Shown piece by piece: positions 36,973-46,724 of a DNA stretch of 64,000 nucleotides. Both the position numbers and the translations under genes were made by a program. The stretch is from Stutzerimonas stutzeri (GTDB lineage Bacteria > Pseudomonadota > Gammaproteobacteria > Pseudomonadales > Pseudomonadaceae). The notes beneath the pieces were generated by a model, which was not told where the DNA came from, did not search any database, and was given only the letters and a program-made list of their open reading frames with translations. Position 1 is the stretch's first letter. Every line of letters begins with the position of its first letter. Where the stretch lies: positions 62,001 through 126,000 of the forward strand of contig DDKB01000014.1 in NCBI GenBank assembly GCA_002339675.1, read 5' to 3'.

Positions 36973-38196
36973 ATGAGTTACGAAATTTTCCTTGCCATCG
37001 GCATGTTCACCGCCATCGTCCTGGCGCTGGTGGTGATCATCCTCGCGGCACGCGCCAAGCTGGTCTCCAGTGGCGACGTCAATATCGAGATCAACGGCGA
37101 GCGCACCATTACCGTTCCGGCGGGCGGCAAGCTGCTGCAGACCCTGGCGTCCAACAATATCTTCCTCTCGTCGGCATGCGGCGGCGGCGGCACCTGTGCC
37201 CAGTGCAAGTGCATCGTCGAAAGCGGTGGCGGCGAAATGCTGCCCACCGAGGAGTCCCACTTCACCCGTCGCGAGGCGGGCGAAGGCTGGCGTTTGTCCT
37301 GCCAGACCCCGGTCAAGGCGGACATGAAGATCGAGGTGCCGGAAGAGGTGTTCGGCGTGAAGAAGTGGGAGTGCACCGTGCTCTCCAATCCGAACGTCGC
37401 GACCTTCATCAAGGAGTTGACGCTGAAACTGCCGGAAGGCGAAAACGTCGACTTTCGCGCCGGTGGCTATGTGCAGCTCGAGTGCCCGCCCCATGAGGTG
37501 CGCTACAAGGACTTCGATATCCAGGAGGAGTATCGCGGCGACTGGGACAAGTTCAATCAGTGGAAGTACGTCTCGAAGGTCGACGAAACCGTGATTCGGG
37601 CCTATTCGATGGCGAACTACCCGGAAGAGGTCGGTCTGGTGAAGTTCAATATCCGCATCGCCTCGCCGCCGCCCGGCAAGGACCACTTGCCGCCGGGCAA
37701 AATGTCCTCCTGGGTGTTCAGCCTGAAGCCGGGCGACAAGGTCACGGTGTACGGGCCCTTCGGCGAGTTCTTCGCCAAGGACACCGATGCGGAGATGGTC
37801 TTCATCGGTGGCGGCGCCGGCATGGCGCCGATGCGCTCGCATATCTTCGATCAGCTCAAGCGGCTGAAATCCACGCGCAAGATGAGCTTCTGGTACGGCG
37901 CGCGGTCGATGCGCGAGGCGTTCTACGTCGAGGAATACGACCAGCTGCAGGCCGAAAACGAGAACTTCGAGTGGCACCTGGCCCTGTCCGATCCGCAACC
38001 CGAGGACAACTGGGACGGCCCGACCGGCTTCATCCACAACGTGCTGTACGAGAACTATCTGAAGGACCATCCGGCGCCCGAGGACTGCGAGTTCTACATG
38101 TGCGGCCCGCCGATGATGAACGCGTCGGTGATCAAGATGCTGACCGACCTGGGTGTCGAACCGGAGAACATCCTGCTCGACGACTTCGGCGGCTAG
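36973..38196 (+). CDS. nqrF: Na+-NQR subunit F, NADH-oxidising flavoprotein
   Basis: A 407-residue electron-entry subunit: one N-terminal TM helix, a 2Fe-2S ferredoxin domain, then an FAD/NADH reductase domain. The cluster cysteines are C69, C75, C78 and C110, one off from the numbering I recall for Vibrio. FAD contact is in [14 protein letters not shown] and NADH contact in [15 protein letters not shown] and [13 protein letters not shown]. apbE starts one base after the stop (TAG C ATG). Confidence 0.98.
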   Translation: MSYEIFLAIGMFTAIVLALVVIILAARAKLVSSGDVNIEINGERTITVPAGGKLLQTLASNNIFLSSACGGGGTCAQCKCIVESGGGEMLPTEESHFTRREAGEGWRLSCQTPVKADMKIEVPEEVFGVKKWECTVLSNPNVATFIKELTLKLPEGENVDFRAGGYVQLECPPHEVRYKDFDIQEEYRGDWDKFNQWKYVSKVDETVIRAYSMANYPEEVGLVKFNIRIASPPPGKDHLPPGKMSSWVFSLKPGDKVTVYGPFGEFFAKDTDAEMVFIGGGAGMAPMRSHIFDQLKRLKSTRKMSFWYGARSMREAFYVEEYDQLQAENENFEWHLALSDPQPEDNWDGPTGFIHNVLYENYLKDHPAPEDCEFYMCGPPMMNASVIKMLTDLGVEPENILLDDFGG

Positions 38197-38197
38197 C

Positions 38198-39223
38198 ATG
38201 ATCCCGAAGACCTTTCGGCCCGTCATTGCCGTCGCCCTGGCGACGGCAATGACGGGCTGTCTGTTTCAGGAGCAGATCGAGAGTTTCAGCGGCCCGACCA
38301 TGGGCAGCACCTATACCGTCAAATACGTGGCTGGGCGCGGCGCGCCCGACCCTGACACTTTGCGCCAGGACACCGAGTCGATCCTGGCTGAGATCGACCA
38401 GCAGGTGTCGACCTATCGTTCCGATTCGGCCATCGAGCTGTTCAACGAGCTGCCTGCCGGTCGCTGCATGGCGATGCCGGACGCGGTGCGTGCGCTGTTC
38501 CAGGCCGGCGAACGGCTGTCCGACGAGAGCGGCGGGGCGCTGGACCTGACCATCGAGCCGCTTCTCAATCTCTGGGGATTCGGCCCGCGGGGGCAGGGTG
38601 AGCGGGTCCCTTCGGCCGACGAGATTGCCCGGACCCGGGAGAACGTCGGGCAGCACCACCTGCGCCTCGATGGCGAGCAGCTGTGCAAGGACGCCGACGT
38701 CCAGGTGGACTTCAACAGCATCGCGGCGGGTTACGCCGTCGACCGGGTGGCGGCACGCCTCGAAGCCAAGGGCATCCACAACTATCTGGTCGAGATCACC
38801 GGTGAACTCAAGGCGCAGGGACACAAACCCGACGGATCGCCGTGGCGCATCGCGATCGAGGCACCACGCGACAACGAGCGGGTGGTGCAGCGTGTCATCG
38901 AGCTCGACGGGCGTGGCGTGTCCACTTCCGGGGACTACCGCAACTATTTCGAGCGTGACGGCCGGCGCTATTCGCATACGCTGGACCCGACCACCGGCGC
39001 GCCTATCACCCACCGGCTTGCTGCGGTGACGGTCGTAGATCCGTCGACCTTGCGTGCAGATGGGTTGTCCACCGTACTCATGGTGCTCGGTCCGGAGCGC
39101 GGCCTGGCCTACGCCGCCGAGCACAAGATTGCAGCGTTCTTCGTGGTACGCGAAGGGCAGGGATTCGTCAGCAAGAGCACCGAGGCTTTCGACAAGCTGT
39201 TCGGGGCGGGAGCAGAGCAATGA
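38198..39223 (+). CDS. apbE: FAD:protein FMN transferase ApbE
   Basis: A 341-residue exported enzyme that transfers FMN from FAD to Thr of NqrB and NqrC. The N-terminal signal ends in a lipobox-like MTGC (Cys21), so it is probably a periplasm-facing lipoprotein. Family motifs: SGPTMGSTYTVKY near residue 30, DFNSIAAGYAVDRVA near 175, and SGDYRNYFERDGRRYSHTLD with PTTGAPI near 250, which hold FAD and Mg2+. The ATG follows the nqrF stop by one base, and the gene end overlaps nqrM by 4 nt, making it an integral maturation gene of the operon. Confidence 0.96.
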   Translation: MIPKTFRPVIAVALATAMTGCLFQEQIESFSGPTMGSTYTVKYVAGRGAPDPDTLRQDTESILAEIDQQVSTYRSDSAIELFNELPAGRCMAMPDAVRALFQAGERLSDESGGALDLTIEPLLNLWGFGPRGQGERVPSADEIARTRENVGQHHLRLDGEQLCKDADVQVDFNSIAAGYAVDRVAARLEAKGIHNYLVEITGELKAQGHKPDGSPWRIAIEAPRDNERVVQRVIELDGRGVSTSGDYRNYFERDGRRYSHTLDPTTGAPITHRLAAVTVVDPSTLRADGLSTVLMVLGPERGLAYAAEHKIAAFFVVREGQGFVSKSTEAFDKLFGAGAEQ

Positions 39224-39450
39224 CCTGGTTGATCGTTTTTCTAGTCATGGTGTTGGTGGTACTAGGGATGTCCGTGGGCGTGATCATGGGCCGCAAGCCC
39301 ATTGCCGGTTCCTGCGGCGGTATCGCCAACCTGGGTATCGAAAAGGAATGTTCCATCTGCGGCGGTAGCCGCGAGAAATGCGAAGAGGTCAACGCCCAGC
39401 CTGAACAAGGCACCCGGGCCGACCTGGCCTACGACGCGAGCCGTCGCTAG
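39220..39450 (+). CDS. nqrM: NqrM, Na+-NQR maturation protein
   Basis: A small 76-residue protein with one N-terminal TM helix (residues 3-23) and four conserved cysteines, C32, C44, C47 and C54, in GSCGG, CSICGG and C. In Vibrio, NqrM is needed to assemble Na+-NQR, probably by delivering iron to the NqrD/E centre. The start overlaps the apbE stop (ATGA). It is the last gene of the operon; no clear hairpin terminator follows within 160 nt. Confidence 0.93.
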   Translation: MTWLIVFLVMVLVVLGMSVGVIMGRKPIAGSCGGIANLGIEKECSICGGSREKCEEVNAQPEQGTRADLAYDASRR

Positions 39451-39612
39451 CGCCGCCACGCCGGTTCGGGCGCAGGCCCGTGCGGCGCCGCGCCGGTCCT
39501 CGCTGGATCGGCGCCAGGATTCCGGGCAGTGGTGCGAAGGCAATGACACCGCTCCCGTTCGACCGATTTGTTTACAGCAGCGGGGTGTCCTGCTGCGTGT
39601 TCAGGGGTGACT

Positions 39613-41007
39613 ATGGCTGTCTATAACTACGATGTAGTGATTCTGGGGTCGGGGCCTGCCGGGGAAGGGGCCGCGATGAACGCGGTCAAGGCGGGGCGCA
39701 AGGTTGCCGTGGTCGACAGCAGGCCACACGTCGGCGGCAACTCCACGCACCTCGGGACCATCCCGTCGAAGGCGCTGCGCCACTCGGTGCGGCAGATCAT
39801 GCAGTACAACACCAACCCGCTGTTTCGCCAGATTGGCGAGCCTCGCTGGTTTTCCTTTCCGGATGTGCTGAAGAGCGCCGAGAGCGTGATCGCCAAGCAG
39901 GTCACCTCGCGCACCGGCTACTACGCGCGCAACCGCATCGATATCTTCTTCGGTACGGCCAGTTTCGCCGACGAACAGACGGTCGAGGTGGTCAGCGCCA
40001 ACGGGATGGTGGAAACCCTGGTGGCCAACCAGTTCATCATCGCGACCGGTTCGCGCCCCTACCGGCCCACGGATGTCGACTTCACCCATCCGCGCGTCTA
40101 CGACAGCGACACCATCCTGACCCTGAGCCACACGCCGCGGCGGCTGATCATCTACGGCGCCGGTGTGATCGGCTCTGAGTACGCCTCGATCTTCAGCGGC
40201 CTCGGCGTGCTGGTCGACCTGATCGACAACCGCGACCAGCTGCTCAGCTTCCTCGACGACGAGATCTCCGATGCGCTGAGCTACCACCTGCGCAACAACA
40301 ACGTGCTGATTCGCCACAACGAGGAGTACGAGCGCGTCGAGGGCCTCGACAACGGGGTGATCCTGCACCTCAAATCCGGCAAGAAGATCAAGGCCGATGC
40401 CTTTCTCTGGTGCAACGGCCGGACCGGCAACACGGACAAGCTGGCGCTGGAGAACATCGGGCTCAAGGTCAACAGCCGCGGCCAGATCAAGGTCGACGAG
40501 CACTACCGTACCGACGTCGGCAACATCTACGCAGCCGGCGATGTCATCGGCTGGCCCTCGCTGGCAAGCGCCGCGTACGACCAGGGCCGTTCGGCGGCCG
40601 GCAGTATCGTCGACAACAACAGCTGGCGCTTCGTCGATGACGTGCCGACCGGCATTTACACGATTCCGGAGATCAGCTCGATCGGCAAGAACGAACGTGA
40701 GCTGACCGAAGCGAAAATCCCCTACGAGGTCGGCAAGGCCTTTTTCAAGGGCATGGCGCGGGCGCAGATCTCCGGCGAGCCGGTGGGTATGCTGAAGATT
40801 CTCTTCCACCGCGAGACGCTGGCCGTGCTCGGCGTGCACTGCTTCGGCTACCAGGCCTCGGAGATCGTGCATATCGGGCAGGCGATCATGAACCAGCCGG
40901 GCGAGGCGAATACGCTCAAGTACTTCGTCAACACCACCTTCAACTACCCGACCATGGCCGAAGCCTATCGCGTCGCGGCATTCGACGGGCTCAACCGGCT
41001 TTTTTGA
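39613..41007 (+). CDS. sthA: Soluble pyridine nucleotide transhydrogenase
   Basis: A 464-residue FAD enzyme that moves hydride between NADPH and NADH in the cytosol, usually burning off excess NADPH. The FAD fold opens with [15 protein letters not shown]. The disulfide of related reductases is replaced by [16 protein letters not shown], which is diagnostic of SthA. The NAD site is [19 protein letters not shown], and the C-terminal dimerisation domain has [17 protein letters not shown] chose ATG 39613 (MAVYNYDVV) with CAGGGG upstream. The 162-nt gap before it has a CAGCAG/CTGCTG inverted repeat at 39575-39595 in the probable leader. It is likely its own transcript rather than part of nqr. Confidence 0.97.
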   Translation: MAVYNYDVVILGSGPAGEGAAMNAVKAGRKVAVVDSRPHVGGNSTHLGTIPSKALRHSVRQIMQYNTNPLFRQIGEPRWFSFPDVLKSAESVIAKQVTSRTGYYARNRIDIFFGTASFADEQTVEVVSANGMVETLVANQFIIATGSRPYRPTDVDFTHPRVYDSDTILTLSHTPRRLIIYGAGVIGSEYASIFSGLGVLVDLIDNRDQLLSFLDDEISDALSYHLRNNNVLIRHNEEYERVEGLDNGVILHLKSGKKIKADAFLWCNGRTGNTDKLALENIGLKVNSRGQIKVDEHYRTDVGNIYAAGDVIGWPSLASAAYDQGRSAAGSIVDNNSWRFVDDVPTGIYTIPEISSIGKNERELTEAKIPYEVGKAFFKGMARAQISGEPVGMLKILFHRETLAVLGVHCFGYQASEIVHIGQAIMNQPGEANTLKYFVNTTFNYPTMAEAYRVAAFDGLNRLF

Positions 41008-41011
41008 GCGG

Positions 41012-41040
41012 CTCCGGCCGGTGGCCTGAGCCGGTCGGAG
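41012..41040. terminator. Hairpin after sthA
   Basis: CTCCGGCCGG (41012-41021) and CCGGTCGGAG (41031-41040) form a 10-bp stem (one G-U pair) with a 9-nt loop, 4 nt after the sthA stop. No T run follows on either strand, so intrinsic termination is doubtful; it may protect the 3' end or mark a Rho-dependent end between convergent sthA and the phosphodiesterase gene. The rest of 41041-41120 shows nothing. Confidence 0.4.
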
Positions 41041-41120
41041 AGGATACCCAAAGCTGGCGCTGGCCCAACCGGGAAAGCTTCTGAAGGCAAACGGGCCGGG
41101 GCGCTACAGGCGCGCCTGGC

Positions 41121-41843
41121 TCAGCTATTTCGTAGGGTTTCGACCGCGCGGCCCGGATAATCGGTAATCAGGCTGTCCACCCCGAAGTCAGCCAGCCGAC
41201 GCATGAGCGCTGGCTCGTTGACTGTCCAGACCGATACATGCAGGCCCTGCTGCCGCGCCTTGGCGATGCGTTCGGGCGTGCACAGCGTCCACTTCAGGGC
41301 CAGCAATGTGCAGTCGTACTGCCTGGCCACCTTCAGCGGGTCGAGCCAGCCATGTTCCGCGACCAGGCCGCAGGAGATTTCCGGCGTCAGGCGCTTCAGC
41401 GCCCGCAGGACTTCCCGCGAGCCGGACGTCACGGTGATCCGGTCGAGCAGGCCATGCGCTTCGGCCAGCGCCTTGATCGCCACCACCGTCCGCGCGGCCC
41501 GTACCCGGGATGCGCTCTTTACCTCGAGCTGCCAATGCTCGAAGTCGCATTTTTCGAATAGCTCCGCCAGGCGCGGGATCGGGCAGGGCTGTTTCCAGCC
41601 GGGTCCGCCGCTGCGGGCGTCGTATCGAACCAGCTCATCGGCATCGTGCTCCACCACCTTGCCGCGCCGTCCGGTGGTGCGCTTGAGGGTCGGGTCATGG
41701 ATGACCATCAGTTCCCCGTCGCGGGACAAGTGAAGGTCGAGTTCGCAGCGGCGCACGCCGTGGGCGAGGCATTGCTGGAAGCTGGCAAGGGTGTTCTCGG
41801 GGGCTTCGCCTTTTGCGCCACGGTGGCCGTAGATGTGTGTCAC
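41121..41843 (-). CDS. Glycerophosphodiester phosphodiesterase family protein
   Basis: A 240-residue TIM-barrel enzyme cleaving glycerophosphodiesters to glycerol-3-phosphate and an alcohol. The metal and catalytic residues are visible: IYGHRGAKGEAPENTL at the N-terminus (His, Glu), RCELDLHLSRDGELMVIHDP (Glu, Asp, the second catalytic His), and LEVKSASR near residue 110. No signal peptide, so cytosolic. I start at GTG 41841-41843 because the upstream gene stops at exactly that point (GTGA overlap), and the family begins with IYGHRG. In Pseudomonas the same gene lies next to sthA. It is probably co-transcribed with the small secreted protein and the PilZ gene upstream. Confidence 0.93.
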   Translation of the reverse strand: MTHIYGHRGAKGEAPENTLASFQQCLAHGVRRCELDLHLSRDGELMVIHDPTLKRTTGRRGKVVEHDADELVRYDARSGGPGWKQPCPIPRLAELFEKCDFEHWQLEVKSASRVRAARTVVAIKALAEAHGLLDRITVTSGSREVLRALKRLTPEISCGLVAEHGWLDPLKVARQYDCTLLALKWTLCTPERIAKARQQGLHVSVWTVNEPALMRRLADFGVDSLITDYPGRAVETLRNS

Positions 41844-42145
41844 GGTTCGATGTCGTCCTGTTGAGGAGTGGAGCGTCGATGATGCAGCACGCTGTCGATG
41901 ACCCGGTCGTTTTCGAAATAGACCGAGAAATACCGGTAGTCCCAGCGTTTGATTGGCGGCGTGCCCACCGCAGGGTGCTCCTCGTCGGCGAGGCCGAAGC
42001 GCTCGAGCACCCGTCCGGTGGAATCGCCGCGGCCTGGCAGCGGCAGTTCGCTCTGGCCCTGCTGGCCGACCGGGATACGTAAGGTGTCGGCCGCCAGCGG
42101 GGCGGCGAGGGCGAAGGTTGAGAGGAGCAGCATGGTTCGGAGCAT
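41840..42145 (-). CDS. Small exported protein of unknown function
   Basis: A 101-residue protein with a Sec signal peptide (residues 1-19, ending APLAA), thus periplasmic or secreted. The mature part is short and acidic at the end; the conserved-looking core is GLADEEHPAVGTPPIKRWDY followed by RYFSVYFENDRVIDSVLHH, a beta-rich pattern recalling small outer-membrane assembly-like domains, but I do not recognise the family. It is sandwiched between the PilZ gene (2 nt upstream) and the phosphodiesterase (4-nt GTGA overlap), so the three are likely translated together. Confidence 0.75.
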   Translation of the reverse strand: MLRTMLLLSTFALAAPLAADTLRIPVGQQGQSELPLPGRGDSTGRVLERFGLADEEHPAVGTPPIKRWDYRYFSVYFENDRVIDSVLHHRRSTPQQDDIEP

Positions 42146-42147
42146 GG

Positions 42148-42720
42148 TCAGGTTTCCTGCAGGCTTTCACGGGCCAGGCGACGCTCTGTCGCCTGTTTTT
42201 GCAGGATATGCCGCGCCAACAGTTGCCGTTGTGCATCAGTCAACGCTTCGAAGGAGGTGCCGATGGCAAACCGGCCGTCATCCTGCAGCTGGCAACTGGC
42301 GATCCGGGCGTTGAGCAGCAGGCCAAGCCCCTGCGGCATGAGGACCAGTTTGAGCGCCCAGATGGAGCCCTCTTCCAGTGGCCGATCATTGACGAAACTG
42401 ACCCCGCCTTCGGAGAGGATGACTTCGCGTGTCGGGCCTATTTCCCGCAACAAGTCACGTGCCAGCGCCTGGCCAATCAAGTCGATGCGCTTGTTCTGCA
42501 CCTTCAGGTAGTTGGCCAGTGTGCGGTTGTTTTCTGCGATCTGCCGCAGCAGATGCTGCGCCTCGAAGTCCAGCTGGTGAAGCTCGCCCAGCAGGTCGAA
42601 CAGGCGCGACGTCCCATCGCGCAAAGGTGTTTCGGCATCTTCCAGGGGCAGGATTTCCAGTGCGATCAGGTCCTCGATACGGTAGTATTCGCGGCGATCT
42701 TCGGTGTCTTCTGTGGGCAT
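42148..42720 (-). CDS. PilZ-domain protein
   Basis: A 190-residue cytoplasmic protein. An N-terminal RREYYRIED element supplies the RxxxR-type arginines, a helical stretch spans about residues 35-90, and a C-terminal PilZ barrel includes VILSEGGVSFVNDRPLEEG. The Asp/Asn of the classical (D/N)xSxxG motif is replaced in LSEGG, so c-di-GMP binding is plausible but not assured. I chose the ATG at 42718-42720 (MPTEDTEDRREYY) as the likeliest start. It heads the leftward unit PilZ, small exported protein, phosphodiesterase, and is divergent from lolC. The Pseudomonas counterpart occupies the same site. Confidence 0.87.
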   Translation of the reverse strand: MPTEDTEDRREYYRIEDLIALEILPLEDAETPLRDGTSRLFDLLGELHQLDFEAQHLLRQIAENNRTLANYLKVQNKRIDLIGQALARDLLREIGPTREVILSEGGVSFVNDRPLEEGSIWALKLVLMPQGLGLLLNARIASCQLQDDGRFAIGTSFEALTDAQRQLLARHILQKQATERRLARESLQET

Positions 42721-42820
42721 GTCGATCCCTGGGCTGCAGTGATGGCTTGAGTGTATCAGGCCGCCTGGCAACGTCATTCAGCTTGTTTTTTCCCGCCAGC
42801 GAAAGCGAACCCATCGAGTT

Positions 42821-44068
42821 ATGTTCAGACCGCTGTCCGTGTATATCGGGGCACGCTACACGCGCGCCAGACGTCGCAGCCTGTTCGTCTCCTTCATTTC
42901 CTTCACGTCCATGATCGGCCTGGCACTTGGCGTGCTGGTGATGATCGTCGTGCTGTCGGTGATGAACGGCTTCGACCACGAGATGCGTACGCGCGTGCTG
43001 GGCATGGTCCCTCACGCCACCCTCGAACGCGCCACGCCGATCGAAGACTGGCAGGCGCTGGGCCAGCGTCTGCTGAAGGATCCGCAGGTCGCCGCCGTGG
43101 CGCCGTTCGTGCAGATGCAAGGCCTGCTGACCCACCGTGGCGAGGTCACCAAGACGCTGATCAATGCCGTCGACCCGGCGCGCGAACCGGACGTGTCGAT
43201 CATCGGCCAGTTCTTTCTGCAGGGCTCACTGAGCGAACTGGTGCCCGGCGAATTCGGCATCGTCATTGGCGACAAGGCTGCTGAAAAGCTTGGCGTTGCC
43301 ATCGGCGACAAGGTCACCTTCGTTGCGCCGGAGGTGGCCGTGACGCCCGCCGGTGTTTTTCCGCGCATGAAGCGGTTCACCGTCCGCGGGATCTTCCACG
43401 TGGGCGCCGGCGAGATTGATGGCTACGTGGCGATGGCCAACATCTCCGACGTGGCCCGCCTGCACCGCTGGAAACCCGACCAGGTGCAGGGCGTGCGCCT
43501 GCGTTTCGTCGATCTGTTTCAGGCGCCGCGGACCGCCTGGAAGCTTGCCGGTGAGCTGGGCGACGACTTCTACTCACGGGACTGGACCCGCACGCACGGC
43601 AATCTCTACCAGGCGATCCGCATGGAAAAGGCGATGATCGGGTTGCTGTTGCTGCTGATCGTTGCGGTGGCGGCGTTCAATATCATTTCAACGCTGGTCA
43701 TGGTGGTCACCGACAAGCGGGGCGATATCGCCATCCTGCGCACGCTGGGTGCGACGCCAGCGCAGATCATGGCGATCTTCATGGTGCAGGGCACGGTGAT
43801 TGGCGTCGTCGGCACGCTGGTCGGTGCCTTGCTCGGCATGTTCGCGGCACTCAACGTAAGCAGCTGGGTGGCGGCTCTTGAGCGGTTAATCGGTCACAAG
43901 TTCCTCAGCGCCGACGTCTACTTCATTGACTACCTGCCGTCCCAGCTGATGGCCGCCGATGTGATTCAGGTCTGTGTCGCGGCCCTGGTACTGAGTTTCC
44001 TGGCCACCCTCTACCCCGCGTGGCGTGCCGCCCGTACCCAGCCGGCCGACGCGCTACGCTACGAGTGA
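42821..44068 (+). CDS. lolC: Lipoprotein-releasing ABC transporter permease LolC
   Basis: A 415-residue inner-membrane subunit of LolCDE, which extracts outer-membrane lipoproteins from the inner membrane and hands them to LolA. It has one N-terminal TM helix (residues 25-50), a large periplasmic domain, and three C-terminal TM helices. The family N-terminus [19 protein letters not shown] and the coupling region [20 protein letters not shown] (about 300-320) are clear. lolD starts 7 nt after the stop. First of the lolCDE operon. Confidence 0.95.
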   Translation: MFRPLSVYIGARYTRARRRSLFVSFISFTSMIGLALGVLVMIVVLSVMNGFDHEMRTRVLGMVPHATLERATPIEDWQALGQRLLKDPQVAAVAPFVQMQGLLTHRGEVTKTLINAVDPAREPDVSIIGQFFLQGSLSELVPGEFGIVIGDKAAEKLGVAIGDKVTFVAPEVAVTPAGVFPRMKRFTVRGIFHVGAGEIDGYVAMANISDVARLHRWKPDQVQGVRLRFVDLFQAPRTAWKLAGELGDDFYSRDWTRTHGNLYQAIRMEKAMIGLLLLLIVAVAAFNIISTLVMVVTDKRGDIAILRTLGATPAQIMAIFMVQGTVIGVVGTLVGALLGMFAALNVSSWVAALERLIGHKFLSADVYFIDYLPSQLMAADVIQVCVAALVLSFLATLYPAWRAARTQPADALRYE

Positions 44069-44075
44069 ACTGGAT

Positions 44076-44774
44076 ATGAAAGAACACGCTTCGAACGAAC
44101 AGTCAGTGCTCAGTTGCCGGAACCTGGGCAAACGCTACGAGCAGGGGCCGGAATCGGTGAACGTGCTCTCGGGGCTGCAGCTCGAGTTGTACCCCGGCCA
44201 GCGGGTGGCCATCGTCGGCAGCTCGGGATCCGGGAAAAGTACGCTGCTCAACCTGCTGGGCGGCCTGGATACGCCCAGCGAGGGCAGCGTCTGGCTGGCT
44301 GGAGAAGAGCTGTCGGCGCTGAGTGAGAAAGACCGTGGTCTGCTGCGTAACCGTGCGCTTGGCTTCGTCTATCAGTTTCATCATCTGCTGCCGGAATTCA
44401 CTGCGCTGGAAAACGTTTGCATGCCGTTGCTGATCGGTCGGGCACCAATTCCGGACGCCCGCGCCAGAGCCAGTGAATTGCTCCAGCGGGTCGGATTGGG
44501 GCATCGCCTCGCGCACAAGCCTTCGGAGCTCTCCGGCGGCGAGCGGCAGCGCGTCGCCATTGCCCGGGCGCTGGCTAATCGACCGGCACTGGTGCTGCTC
44601 GACGAGCCGACCGGCAACCTCGATCACCATACCGCGCAGGGCATTCAGGATCTGATGCTCGAATTGAGTAGTTCGCTGCGCACCGCCTTTCTGGTGGTCA
44701 CCCATGATCCGCAGCTGGCCGGCCAGATGGATCAGATCTTGCGCCTGGAAGATGGCCGTCTGGTGGCCGGCTAA
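44076..44774 (+). CDS. lolD: Lipoprotein-releasing ABC transporter ATPase LolD
   Basis: A 232-residue ATPase of LolCDE. Walker A is GSSGSGKST (about residues 48-56), followed by the Q-loop [18 protein letters not shown], the signature [15 protein letters not shown], Walker [14 protein letters not shown] and the switch His in VVTHD. I use ATG 44076 because the longer open frame runs into lolC. The stop TAA overlaps the lolE ATG by one base (TAATG), coupling translation of the complex. Confidence 0.97.
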   Translation: MKEHASNEQSVLSCRNLGKRYEQGPESVNVLSGLQLELYPGQRVAIVGSSGSGKSTLLNLLGGLDTPSEGSVWLAGEELSALSEKDRGLLRNRALGFVYQFHHLLPEFTALENVCMPLLIGRAPIPDARARASELLQRVGLGHRLAHKPSELSGGERQRVAIARALANRPALVLLDEPTGNLDHHTAQGIQDLMLELSSSLRTAFLVVTHDPQLAGQMDQILRLEDGRLVAG

Positions 44775-46021
44775 TGTTCAGACCGCTTAGCCTCTTCATC
44801 GGCAGCCGCTACACGCGCGCCAAGCGTCGCAATCACTTCATTTCGTTCATTTCGCTCACCTCGATGATCGGGTTGGCGCTGGGTGTGCTGGCGATGATCA
44901 TCGTGCTGTCGGTGATGAACGGCTTTCAGCGCGAGATGAGCAACCGTGTGCTGGGCATGGTCCCGCATGCGGTGATCGCCGGCGACGGCCGGCCGCTGGA
45001 CGACTGGAAATCGCTGGCTGAGCGGCTCCGGACGGACCCGCAGGTGCTCGGCGCCGCGCCGATCATCCAGCTCGAGGGCATGCTGTCCTACAAGGGCGTG
45101 ATGCAGCCGATCGAGGTCAAGGGTATCGATCCGCAGGCCGAGGCCGATGTCTCGATTCTGGGGTCGCGGATGGTCGCGGGGCGGCTTGATGACCTCAAGC
45201 CCGGTGAGTCCGGCGTGATCGTCGGACTCATGACTGCCCGCCGGTTCGGCCTGAAACTGGGCGACCGCCTTACGCTGATCGTTCCCGAGCCCAGCGATAC
45301 GCCCGGTGGCATCTCGCCACGCATGCAGCGCCTGAATGTGGTCGGGGTGTTCAAGGTGGGTGCCGAGCTCGATGGCAGCCTGGCCATGATTCACCGCAGC
45401 GACGCGGCGACCATGTTGCGCTGGCAGCCTGATCAGGTCGAGGGCGTGCGGGTGCGCCTGGCCGACCTGTACCAGGCCCCGAAGGTCACGGCCCGGTTGT
45501 TGGCGAGTCTGGGCGACGGCTATCGGGGCGAGGATTGGTCGCGAACCCAGGGCAGCCTGTTTAGCGCGATGAAGATGGAAAAGACCATGATCGGCCTGCT
45601 GCTGTTACTGATCGTCGCGGTCGCTGCGTTCAACATCATTGCCACCTTGATCATGGTGGTCGCCGACAAGCGTGCCGACATTGCGATCTTGCGAACACTC
45701 GGAGCAACGCCGCGGCAGATCATGGCGATCTTCATGGTGCAGGGCTCCATCATCGGCCTGATCGGAACCCTCATCGGTACGGTGCTGGGCGTGCTTGGCG
45801 CGCTCAATGTCAGTGCCCTGGTCGGCTGGCTGGAGCGTGTGACGGGGCAGCATATCTTCAGTTCGGACGTCTACTTCATCAACACCTTGCCGTCCGAGTT
45901 GCGTGCCGAGGATGTCCTGTTGATCACCCTGGCGGCGCTCGTGCTCAGCTTTCTCGCTACCGTCTTCCCCGCTTGGCGCGCCGCCCAGACCCAGCCGGCC
46001 GAAGCGCTGCGCTACCAGTGA
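44774..46021 (+). CDS. lolE: Lipoprotein-releasing ABC transporter permease LolE
   Basis: A 415-residue paralogue of LolC with the same layout: one TM helix, a periplasmic domain, and three TM helices. It shares long stretches with LolC, such as [19 protein letters not shown] and [16 protein letters not shown] before the coupling region [19 protein letters not shown]. LolC and LolE form the asymmetric channel that accepts lipoproteins and contacts LolA. It is the last gene of the operon; a convergent DUF2062 gene ends 7 nt away. Confidence 0.94.
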   Translation: MFRPLSLFIGSRYTRAKRRNHFISFISLTSMIGLALGVLAMIIVLSVMNGFQREMSNRVLGMVPHAVIAGDGRPLDDWKSLAERLRTDPQVLGAAPIIQLEGMLSYKGVMQPIEVKGIDPQAEADVSILGSRMVAGRLDDLKPGESGVIVGLMTARRFGLKLGDRLTLIVPEPSDTPGGISPRMQRLNVVGVFKVGAELDGSLAMIHRSDAATMLRWQPDQVEGVRVRLADLYQAPKVTARLLASLGDGYRGEDWSRTQGSLFSAMKMEKTMIGLLLLLIVAVAAFNIIATLIMVVADKRADIAILRTLGATPRQIMAIFMVQGSIIGLIGTLIGTVLGVLGALNVSALVGWLERVTGQHIFSSDVYFINTLPSELRAEDVLLITLAALVLSFLATVFPAWRAAQTQPAEALRYQ

Positions 46022-46028
46022 CGCCGGT

Positions 46029-46544
46029 TCAGCGCCGCCCGAGCTGGCGCCTGCGCCAGCTGCGGCCGACCCACCAGCGCCAGTAGACCTGGGTGCCGAC
46101 GTAGCCCATTACGGCGGCCACCACGGCGACGACGAAGGATCCCAGGAACAGCGGTTGCCAGTGACTGTCGAGCATCTGCCGGACCCAGGCCAGGCTCAGT
46201 TCCATGGGCATTGGCGAGACCGGCGTGTCCATCAGCCAGGCGCCAAGCTTGTAGTTGCAGTAGAAGACGGGCGGCATCGTCAATGGATTGGTCAGCCAGA
46301 CAAGCCCGACCGCGATCGGCAGGTTGGCACGAGCGGGCACGGCACAAAGCGCTGCCGCCAGCATTTGCATGGGCATCGGGATCATTGCCCAGAACAGGCC
46401 GATCGCCATGGCCCTCGAGACCGAATGCCGATTCAGGTGAAGGAGGTTGGGGTCGTGGGTCAGGGTGCCAAGAAATCGCAGCGACTTGTGCGTCTTGATG
46501 CGATCTGGGTGCGGCATGTAGCGTTTGAAAAAACGACGCGGCAT
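46029..46544 (-). CDS. DUF2062-family membrane protein
   Basis: A 171-residue protein with a basic N-terminus and three to four TM segments (about 48-70, 78-98, 130-155). The DUF2062 pattern is clear: NRHSVSRAMAIGLFWAMIPM, PMQMLAAALCAVPARANLPI, and GLVWLTNPLTMPPVFYCNYK. No biochemical function is established for the family; in Pseudomonas it sits at this same place next to lolE and comEC. The ATG is at 46542-46544, divergent from comEC across 180 nt in which I see no strong promoter. Confidence 0.88.
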   Translation of the reverse strand: MPRRFFKRYMPHPDRIKTHKSLRFLGTLTHDPNLLHLNRHSVSRAMAIGLFWAMIPMPMQMLAAALCAVPARANLPIAVGLVWLTNPLTMPPVFYCNYKLGAWLMDTPVSPMPMELSLAWVRQMLDSHWQPLFLGSFVVAVVAAVMGYVGTQVYWRWWVGRSWRRRQLGRR

Positions 46545-46724
46545 GAAGATTCTCTGGCGGGGCGATAGCGCGCCCGATTATGCCTGAAACGAGACCCGGC
46601 GCTGAGCGAAGGATGTGGCGCCGATTCTACACTGTCGGTGCCGATGCCACCCTGGCAAGGCGACCGCGATCTGCGGTCAGGGTGTCGCAGACACCCGCCA
46701 CTGGAATGGAATCCAGGAGACAAG

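Noticed and set aside
42821..46021. Recent tandem duplication of lolC and lolE
   Set aside because: The two permeases are similar, but this is the ordinary LolC/LolE paralogy found across gammaproteobacteria.
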